DNA of 64,000 nt from Gymnopus androsaceus JB14 (taxonomy: Eukaryota > Basidiomycota > Agaricomycetes > Agaricales > Omphalotaceae): assembly GCA_009733575.1 (NCBI GenBank), contig ML769480.1, positions 1-64,000 on the forward strand. Reading direction: 5' to 3'. The position numbers were made by a program, and so were the translations under genes. Below the pieces are notes generated by a model, which was not told the origin of the DNA, made no database searches, and saw only the letters and a program-made list of their open reading frames with translations. The first letter of the stretch is position 1. Each line of letters opens with the position of its first letter. Below, in pieces: positions 55,816 through 64,000 of this stretch.

Positions 55816-57693
55816 ATGGAAAACGCCTCATTTCCACTGGAAACAGTGGAAACAGTAGTACTGTTCGTTGCTCAGTCTCTTTCTGCTGTAGAGAGGACGT
55901 TCTACAAGCTACCTGGTTCTGGAATTATCGAACGATACGTTCGCAGCTCCCACCAAAATGACCCAGGACGAACCTTCGCCGAACTTATCATTCTCATTCT
56001 TGTCATAATAAACCTCCTTCAGTCCCGTACACGCCCAGATAGAAATAAAAAGAGTTTCTTAGAGCTCACGGAAAAGGTGCGACTCAGCTTCTACAAGAGA
56101 GTTGTATATTGACAATGATCTATAACAAGGATATCGACGAGTTAGTTGAGGAATGGGCACCGGAACCTCTCTCGCAACCTTTGAACGAAACAGAGGCTGC
56201 TGAACTTGCTGCAGTGCCTATTGTTTTGGGCCCTACAGGTCCTCACCCGACTTTGCTCAATACAGGTAAAACCGCTATCAACTTGGCTAGTCTTAACTTT
56301 ACTGGCTTGGCTGGAAACGACCATATCAAGCAGCGTGCCCTAGAGACTATGAGGAAACATGGGGTTGGAAGCTGTGGTCCTACAGGATTCTACGGAACTT
56401 TTGGTCAGTCAATTCACTTTCATATTGCATCAAACAGAGTAACTCACATTTCTTAGACGTGCATCTCAATTGTGAACGCGATATCGCAGACTTCCTCGGG
56501 ACGGAAGGTGCCATTCTCTACTCCCAGGGCTTCTCCACTATCTCCTCGGTTATTCCAGCATTTTGCAAACGAGGCGACATTATTGTCGCTGACCGTGCTG
56601 TCACTCTGGCTATTCAAAAGGGTATGGAGATATCGCGGTCAACTATTCGTTGGTACGATCACAACGACTTGCATAGCCTGGAAGAGGTTTTGCAAAGCGT
56701 AGAGAAAGACAGGCGTAAGCGCAAGGGACCTTTGACCCGGCGCTTTATCATCACTGAGGGCATATTTGAACGTGACGGCTCTATGACCGACCTTCCGAAG
56801 CTGGTAAGAATGTTCTACATCCACGCAGCAAGCTCAGTCTAACGTAAGTATAATTAGATTGAGCTGAAGCACAAATATAAGTACCGTCTGATTCTTGACG
56901 AATCCTTCTCTTTTGGAGCTGTCGGACGCACAGGTCGGGGTTTAACAGAGCTGTACAACGTTCCCGTATGTTCATTTTATGGCTCGCAGAAATTTTACTA
57001 ACTCTTCGCATTAGGCCTCCAAAATTGACATGCTCGTGGGCTCCTGTTCCATTGGTCTTTGTGCTGGCGGTGGTTTTTGTGCCGGCTCTCACACTGTCGT
57101 TGAACATCAGGTAACTATACTCACTGTTTTCAATTAATCTTCATGTTCTAAATCTCGTCCTCTTTTAGCGTATCAATGGTCCTGCATACGTCTTCTCCGC
57201 TTCGATGCCTCCACTTTTGGCTGTCAGCGCCTCAGAGGGTATCAATGTACTGCGGAACACTCCCTCGTTACTGGTCAAGCTTCACGACAACATTCGTGCC
57301 GCGCGCATTATTCTCGATCAAGTCGATTGCGTTTCCATTCCCTCGCACCGCGCTTCTCCTATCATTCACCTCTACATACGCGCCACTCCACCTTCTGACC
57401 TCTTACATCCCTCATCTGCGGCGGTTTCTGCTAAACCGTCAAATCCCTCGTCACCTGTTCCTAGAGATGCACCGGTCTTCGACATCCAGAAAGAAGAGAG
57501 ATTGTTGCAGGAGGTCGTTGAAGAGGCGATGGCGCAGGGAGTGATGATCACCAAGGCGAAGCGGGTGAGGGGTTTGGAGCTCACAGAAGCGCGACCAAGT
57601 ATCCGTCTAGCAATGACTAGTGCGCTTTCGAAAGCGGATACGGAGAAGGCTGTTAATGTGTTGGCTAAAATCCTGAGAAAAAAGCTCAAATGA
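55816..57693 (+). CDS. LCB1: Serine palmitoyltransferase subunit 1
   Basis: Start chosen at 55816 ([20 protein letters not shown]); an N-terminal membrane segment ([16 protein letters not shown]) precedes an intron at about 56075-56129. Then [20 protein letters not shown], the conserved [60 protein letters not shown] and [20 protein letters not shown]. Next are [40 protein letters not shown] and [20 protein letters not shown]. Stop at 57691-57693; about 540 residues. This is the non-catalytic LCB1 subunit: the position that carries the pyridoxal-phosphate lysine in LCB2 (G-T-F-T-K type) is SCSIG here. With LCB2 it condenses serine and palmitoyl-CoA at the ER membrane, the first step of sphingolipid synthesis. 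Intact housekeeping gene. Confidence 0.93.
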
Positions 57694-58126
57694 TCGAGGT
57701 CATTTCGTGCTTGGACCCTCTAAACCTCATATTATACTCATGTAATCTTTGCCGTTATACTTAGACGAACTTGGATCATCTATACCCCGTTCAACGCTGG
57801 CTCCCAGCTTGAAGTTATGGTAGATACCTGTCCTGCGAATGGTCTGCATGAGCCTCCGGATCTGGTAATCCCCAGCGCGACCAACGAGTCGCTTCCAAGA
57901 GTCCAAGCCAGTTTGATTGACAATGTGATCTGTGTGCCAAGTTGGCCGCTGTGGGGCAATTTCAAACTGTAGACTGCGAGGACGGAAAATATAGTACGGC
58001 GGAGCCCATGTGAGTGCTCAGTTGCAGAAGCATCGACCCCAATTCGACCAATCTCTATGCGGGGTAATTTGATTTCTCCCCGCAACCACTTCGATCTAAA
58101 TTCAGAGGAGCTTATGAACGAGAAAG
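57694..58126. other. Spacer before the alcohol dehydrogenase
   Basis: About 430 bp with no separate gene. The minus-strand open frame here (57780-58223) overlaps the promoter and has no family match. Confidence 0.5.
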
Positions 58127-58134
58127 TATAAATA
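58127..58134 (+). promoter_or_regulatory. TATA box of alcohol dehydrogenase
   Basis: TATAAATA lies 67 bp before the ATG at 58201, in a normal position. Confidence 0.6.
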
Positions 58135-58269
58135 TGGCCTTCTTGCTTGCTTCTCGAAACTATCAACTGCATTGTTCTCTCTCTGTAACCTCTACTAGCC
58201 ATGTCCCACTTTGAGATCCCCAAGAGTCAAGTCGCTGCTGTCGTCGAACGGGCCGGTGGTCCCCTCCAC

Positions 58270-58289
58270 ATCAAGAAAGATCAAGAAAG
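58270..58289. repeat. 10 bp tandem duplication in the dehydrogenase
   Basis: ATCAAGAAAG occurs twice in a row. Reading with a single copy gives HIKKDHP in frame. Confidence 0.93.
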
Positions 58290-59012
58290 ACCATCCCGTT
58301 AAGAGCCAAGAGCAGCTCGCACATGGGGAGTGCCTTGTTAAACTCGAATGCTCTGGTGCGTCATATTTTATCGTATTTTATCGTACCATCTTCGGTCATT
58401 TTTACTGATCGTAGCACTGAATAGGTGCATGCCACACTGACTTTCATGCTGCAGTAAGTGTACAGATGGGTTGGCTACCTATGATTATGCTCGGTGACTG
58501 GCCCGTTCCCGCCAAGCTTCCACTCATTGGCGGACACGAAGGTGTTGGTATCATCGAGACCACACCTCACGGTCTCCAGTCAAACTCGGCGACCGCGTCG
58601 GTATCAAGTGGTTGGCGGATAGTTGCTTGAACTGTGAGCATTGCAAGAAGGGGAGAGAACAGAGTAAGTTTCAGTCTGCTCAGTATCTTCACCATCGTTG
58701 ACTGTAGTCTCTCCAAAGACTGCTCTCAAGCTCTTTGCAGTGGATTCACAGTCGATGGTACCTTCCAAGTGAGTGTTTAAACTTTAGAACGACCGGCCAT
58801 GTAACATTCTTCCAGGAATACGTGGTCTCATACGTGAACCATGTTACGCCCATTCCAGACGGACTCCCTAGTGATGCTGCTGCTTCTATTTTATGTGCAG
58901 CGCGTACGGTTTCTAGGCGATATCCTGTTTTTTTTTGACTCATTACTTCAATTTGCAGGGGGTGACAGTCTACCGGGCAATCAAGTATAGTCAAACTATG
59001 CCTGAGGACTGG

Positions 59013-59120
59013 TAGCTTGATGACCAATCCCTCTAAGAGGTAGACGGAAATGAGAAACCTCGTAACGAGGTTCCTTACTTCCGTCGTCAACCTCTTAGAG
59101 GGGACTGCTTTAGGCCTAGG
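59013..59120. mobile_element. 108 bp palindromic insert with GGACTGG direct flanks
   Basis: Flanked by GGACTGG at 59006-59012 and 59121-59127. The centre is a hairpin: CCCTCTAAGAGGT...GGAAC pairs with GTTCC...ACCTCTTAGAGGG around CTCGTAACGAG. Without it and one flank, the exon reads ...EDW then I in frame. The 7 bp (perhaps 8 bp) duplication would fit a hAT-like foldback MITE; the outermost ends are not clearly inverted. Confidence 0.72.
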
Positions 59121-60037
59121 GGACTGGATTGGTGAGTCAAAAAACGTATTTACATTCCCTAAACCCTCACCCTTGCCTAGTGATTCCCGGTGCTGGAGGA
59201 GGCCTAGGACATCTCGGTACGTAGAACCTTTGTCTCTCTAATTTGAAGCCCAATACTAATCGTCTGCTTCTTTAGCTATTCAATATGCCCCAGTACGTGG
59301 TCTTTGTGTGATCGCTATCGATACTGGTGAAGAGAAGAAAGAGTTGTGTCTGGGGCTTGGAGCGGAGAAGTGGATTGATTTCATGGAATCTAAAGATATT
59401 GTGCAGGAGGTGAAGGACACCACGGGTGGACAAGGGGCGCATTCCGCTGTCGTCACGGCTGCTACTGTTCGTACCTTCCTCCTTGGATCTTTTCTATTTT
59501 CGTCCTCACACACCGACTACTAGGCTGGAGGCTACCAACAAGCCATTGAATATCTCAGGTCTGGAAGTACGCTCATGTGCAATGGGCTCCCTGGAAAAGC
59601 TGAGCTCTCAGCCTCGATCTTTTGGACCGTCTTCAAATCCATCTCCATCATCGGGTCGTATGTGGGCAACAGGCAGGATGCCGCAGAGGCGGTGGATATT
59701 GCCGCCAAGGGCCTGGTGAAGGTGCACTTTGTGACGAAGCCTTTAAGCGATCTGGAGAATGTGTATGTCGGGATGCAAACTGGGAAGATCGCGGGCAGAG
59801 TTGTACTCGATATGTCGAAGGAGTAAGGAGTTGGACTCGATCGACGAACAAATTGGAGTGTTATTTCGATGTACTTTTATTATAACAACAATTCATTTAA
59901 TTTCATGTATTTATTTCAGTGCTATAACTAAAACTCTGAGATTCCTGGAAATTTGGCGCTGAAAAGAGGCGTCAGTCACTTTTTTTTTTTTTTTGCCGAA
60001 CTTGAATTTTTTTGGAATCGGTCGTGTCTTACCTCCA

Positions 60038-60600
60038 ATGACAGAGCCAGCTAATCCTTCATCATCTTGGAATACAAAAGGTTCTGCTTTCGCCTCCGTG
60101 ATTGGAACGAATCATATCCCCACTACCGTCGAACTGAAGAATATCCCAGGCATTCATCCCCAGCACGAACTTTCCCGTTTGGAAGCAGAAATTTATCGCG
60201 TAAAGAAGCTTCTAAGCAGGCTCTTGTCGGAAAAGCAGAAAATCGAGGACTATATCGAGGCTCACAGAACTTTGACATCTCCAATGCGTCGGATTCCTAT
60301 GGAAACCCTCGCCGAAATATCTGCAGAGTGTCTTAAATATGCTGTCTGAAATACCACTCATTCCGACCATAGTCTGTCGGGATTGGAGACCAGTCGCTCT
60401 CAATTGTGGAACTCATTGCACGTCTATCTTCCTGCAGCGATGGCCGCTGCTTGCTCTCGACGCGTGGCGGGCACTACAGTATAGTTGCAACGGGCTCCTT
60501 CCATTATATCTTTCCTTCCATGGAAGAATAGCCTTCAAATTACCCATGCTAATCTTGAATGTCTGTTAGGGAAAAATCTAGCCATTATGCTAGAGTTGTC
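60038..60600 (+). pseudogene. F-box-type protein fragment (coiled-coil N-terminus)
   Basis: ATG at 60038 (MTEPANPSSSWNTKGSAFAS), then a helical stretch HELSRLEAEIYRVKKLLSRL, EKQKIEDYIEAHRTLTSPMR and RIPMETLAEISAECL. This is the coiled coil plus short F-box start seen in a very common agaricomycete F-box class. After CLKYAV comes a stop; later pieces (VCRDWRPVALN; SQLWNSLHVYLPA) are in other frames. The gene is truncated and frameshifted. It is unrelated to the F-box copies at 15-41 kb beyond the shared fold. Confidence 0.65.
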
Positions 60601-60850
60601 GATTAATCAACGGGATGGTACTGAGCTTCGGGCACAGACGTTGGACCACTCTTAGAGCCTCGACAGATGTATAGCGATTGTCAGTTTCGAACCCATTTGA
60701 GCAGATTGTCAAAGAGTGCGTCGTTGGAAATCTTCAGACAGACAGACAAAAGGACATAGCAACATCATATTGAGCACGACATACGAAGAGCATAAGTAAA
60801 ACTGCCGAAGGTTTGCTACCTGGACCAAGCCGCAATTGCAGATCACTAAT
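60601..60850. other. Spacer between F-box fragment and ubiquitin-eS31
   Basis: 250 bp; no gene seen. Should hold the 3' untranslated region of the ubiquitin-eS31 gene. Confidence 0.45.
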
Positions 60851-61521
<671 letters not shown>

Positions 61522-61807
61522 CCTGTGGACGCTTCTGTCTGTTCAACGAATGAACGGTGAAGTCCTTGACGAAGCGAAGTGAGAGAAAAAACTAAGAGAG
61601 CCAATTTCGAATCGATTACTAAACAGTGGCTGCCAGCTCGTTCCCAGGAGCACGTGACTAGCAGCGATCCGATGACCAAGTTAGTGTCGAAAGTTCTCGA
61701 AACATCCCAAGAAATCTAGTATATTACTACTACTAGGGTTTTTAGGTGGGGATAGCCTAGTGAAGAGCAAATTTCTGGCTGGCGCCTACGCATATTTTCA
61801 TCAAACT

Positions 61808-63837
61808 TCAATACACTTCCAACTTTCTCCCGAAGTTTCTCTCCGTAGAATGAACGTGGCCAACATCCTCTTCATTTTTGGTATAACGCGCCGCATTCGC
61901 GCAAAAAGTGGAAGCTGGATCACTAAAAAGTCTAAGGAGACATGCGAACTGACAATTCATCGTAGCTGCATCGTTGAGAAGAGCTAGGGTACAAAGAGTC
62001 AACAAAAGCCATAAATCTCAACGGTGAGAGGTATAACCCACTCGCATGCCAATCGTCATCTTCGGCGAAGCAGTTGGCAGCTTCAATATAGTACTTCGAA
62101 GCTAGATCGAAGTCGTTTCCCAAAAACGGGCTCCTGTTCGATGATTTCTGTATACCGAGTTGCTCTCTGCCTTTTCTCTTGTAGCAGTATGCTTTGCATC
62201 TAGTAAAGAAGACGTCGATTGTCGACTCCTGGAGTTTGATATGAGCCTGGCTTACCTTAAAGCTACTCCTTTGGGATGGTAGTAGGACGCCGCTACGAGC
62301 GCCGGATCAGTCTCGCGAGCAGGAGTAGCTTGAGCATCAAGTTTAGCAACGAGTTGGTCTGCTGTATGGAGAGCTAATTCTCGTTTGGTCGAATCCAAAA
62401 GCACAAAGTCCTGTAGAAAGAATGGGTGAACTTGAACATTTGAAGTAATAAAGGAAATAACTTTGTGGAGTGCCAAAATCTGCATCTTTTTCTTTTGCAC
62501 GCAGCGTAAGAAAATAGTTTCGAAGATAACACAGCTTCGGGTTTGTCGCTATCATATTGTCCTTGGAAGAACGCTTCGCAGATCCATACTCTGCTCGGAA
62601 TTTAAATACTGGCCGTATACACAGGGGACTTGCAGGGGACGTACAAAGCAGGTAAAATCAAGAGCTGGTCGTATCATACTCCAAGTGTCGGTACCGTCCG
62701 TGTCCAGGCGAGCAAGAACTTCGCGCTTGATATAATCAAGCTCACTGTCCACGGACCATATCTTGTACAAAGAAATACAGTTCTTAAATACTGAATGATA
62801 GAGTTAAAACATGCGCCTCTTTATCCTTGCCTCTACATCCGAGAAATCGAGTGAATGACCCACCAGTAATTAAAAAAAACGTTGAGAAGGTCTTGTGTTT
62901 GGAATACACGGTAATTTGTAACGATGGCATTCGACGTATGAACCAATGCCTGGAAAGACTATGTTCAGAAAACGCACATTTGATATCCGTACTGCCAGAA
63001 AATCATATTCCTTATAAGCTTGCACTCCTTTAGTAAATGTCTCGTGTGCCTTCACCAAGGTCCAGGCCTGTAACGGAAGACGAGTTAGAATTTTGACACG
63101 ACACAGAATGAAGAACCTGACAGAGCTCAATGAATCGTTCTCTTCTACCAATTGAGGCCTCATCTTCTTGGCACAGCTAACCCACGATAGATCTTCTATT
63201 TCGCCCATAAGCTGTTTCTGTAGGTTTTCATCGTGATTCATTCGAGGAGAGTTTTGTTTGAGCCAGGATAACCGGGTTGCGTCGAAACGTGCGATATAAT
63301 CGGCCTTTTGTCTGAGCTCGGAAGGAGTTAGGTTCGTCTTGGGTAACATCTTCAAAGCCTTTCCCCAAGATCCGATGCTGAGTAACAACTCTTGCAATTC
63401 CTTGAGAAAAGATGTCATTCAGTACTAACGGCTTTATATCATGGAAAAATTGTTTACCGATTGAGCTACTGCTAACCTGGCATATGCTTTAGCAAAGGAC
63501 GGATTCAGTTCGATGGCCTAGCGTGACTGACCATCAAGAGAAGAAAATTGCTTGCCTTTTTCGCGTCCGACTTGGCGTCTAGAAAGCTAGAAACGAGTAA
63601 ATTCATAGTTATACAGAGAAAAAAACTGAAGAGCACAAATACCTACTTTTCGAGATTCAAGTGACAAGCAGAACGATTCGAATACAAAATCGACGTCATG
63701 AGGCTATCTCCTCGCACTTGAATGGCCTCGTCGTATTTTTCTACCGCTTCCTTGTACTTTGTCTCCACGAAAAGCGCATTCCTTTGCTCCTTCAACTTTA
63801 CGACGAGAGAAAAATCGATAGGTTGAGTCTGTGCCAT
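61808..63837 (-). CDS. TPR-domain protein
   Basis: Start at 63837 (MAQTQPIDFSLVVKLKEQRN). The N-terminal TPR array reads ALFVETKYKEAVEKYDEAIQ, SILYSNRSACHLNLEK, then FLDAKSDAKK and AIELNPSFAKAYARLAVAQS across introns, the first of which has a GT donor and the second a GCAAGC donor (GC-AG). A middle region follows: LQELLLSIGSWGKALKMLPK, YIARFDATRLSWLKQ, AWTLVKAHETFTKGVQAYKE, LDYIKREVLARLDTDGTDTW and CFVRPLQVPCVYGQYLNS. Further helical repeats come near 62.0-62.4 kb (LALHTADQLVAKLDAQATPA, DLASKYYIEAANCFAEDDDW). TPRs mediate protein contacts; the N-terminal three-repeat set resembles Hsp90/Hsp70 co-chaperone TPRs, but no partner can be named. The 3' end (61.8-62.1 kb) is uncertain. Confidence 0.65.
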
Positions 63838-64000
63838 GCAAGAAGAGGTGAGTGGTGACAATGAAAGTGAAGAACGCTGTTTTTCTCAGCTCGGCAGATG
63901 CCATGATCGAAGCAACGAAGCCCTGATCATTACTAGTGTTCATTTATCGGGTCAAAAGGTGTCATTAACAAGCAAGACGAGTTTTTAATTCATACGGGCT
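63838..64000. other. Upstream region of the TPR gene
   Basis: 163 bp to the window edge, no gene seen. Promoter of the TPR gene expected. Confidence 0.4.

Larger units (their letters stand above)
58201..59826 (+). pseudogene. Zinc-type alcohol dehydrogenase, disrupted
   Basis: Start ATG at 58201 (MSHFEIPKSQVAAVVERAGG). A 10 bp tandem duplication (58270-58289) shifts the frame; without it the protein continues HIKKDHPVKSQEQLAHGECL and into CHTDFHAA (zinc-ligand Cys), then [21 protein letters not shown] second frame change falls near 58580, before [20 protein letters not shown] (structural zinc cysteines, CLNCEHC). The next splice donor reads GCGCGT near 58898 instead of the GT expected after SILCA. 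An exon is split by a 108 bp insert at 59013-59120. The rest is sound: WIVIPGAGGGLGHL (NAD(P) fold), AIQYAPVRGLCVIAIDTGEE, GGYQQAIEYLRSGSTLMCNG, and VYVGMQTGKIAGRVVLDMSK to a stop at 59826. The family oxidises or reduces alcohols with NAD(P). Three independent faults make a functional product unlikely. Confidence 0.85.

Noticed and set aside
57780..58223. 147-codon minus-strand frame before the alcohol dehydrogenase
   Set aside because: It overlaps the dehydrogenase TATA box and start, and matches no family.

Overview
The window reads as genomic DNA from a mushroom-forming basidiomycete (Agaricomycetes). Introns are short (about 45-100 bp) with fungal splice sites. The gene families I recognise are typical of that group: ferritin-like secreted protein, 7-TM DUF6534-type protein, GMC oxidoreductase, NACHT NTPase, F-box/LRR families, Spt5-like KOW protein and Crinkler-type effector. 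There are no operons, CRISPR arrays or recognisable tRNA genes. No species can be named from the sequence alone.

Layout. 1-14.5 kb is a run of accessory genes: an Spt5-like KOW protein (leaves the window at the left edge), a Crinkler-type NTPase/nuclease gene flanked by inverted repeats, a WD40 gene split by a 1.58 kb foldback transposon, and three uncharacterised genes of kinds I recall as expanded in agaricomycetes. 14.5-36.5 kb is a transposon graveyard. It holds F-box gene fragments, an integrase-core pseudogene split by an 808 bp solo LTR and cut off by a second 808 bp solo LTR in the opposite orientation, and the 3' part of a hAT transposase. It also holds several palindromic foldback elements, a 206 bp solo LTR, a complete 3.87 kb non-autonomous LTR retrotransposon of the same family (5-bp target duplication GTATG), and a decayed NACHT gene. 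36.7-41.1 kb carries three tandem F-box/LRR-type genes, one of them intact; two of the three also exist as a degenerate duplicate at 22.2-25.0 kb. 41-64 kb is ordinary gene-bearing DNA: ferritin-like double-domain protein, DUF6534-type membrane protein, GMC oxidoreductase, aldo-keto reductase, serine palmitoyltransferase subunit LCB1, a broken zinc alcohol dehydrogenase, ubiquitin-eS31 and a TPR protein.

The history can be read from breakpoints. At least nine mobile insertions have recognisable ends, and seven have matching target duplications (TA, GTATG, TTTAT, GAGGC, GCCTT). Differences between the duplicated F-box genes are dominated by CpG-to-TpG/CpA changes, suggesting methylation-linked decay of the copy lying in the transposon-rich region. 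Several genes are broken by small tandem duplications (16 bp and 10 bp).

The most unusual structure is the interior of the 28.5-32.4 kb LTR element. It has no reverse transcriptase but consists almost wholly of about sixty short, closely spaced inverted repeats, partly conserved with a compensatory change between two internal blocks. I have not seen this architecture described. Its function is unknown, and I offer it as an observation rather than a proven system.
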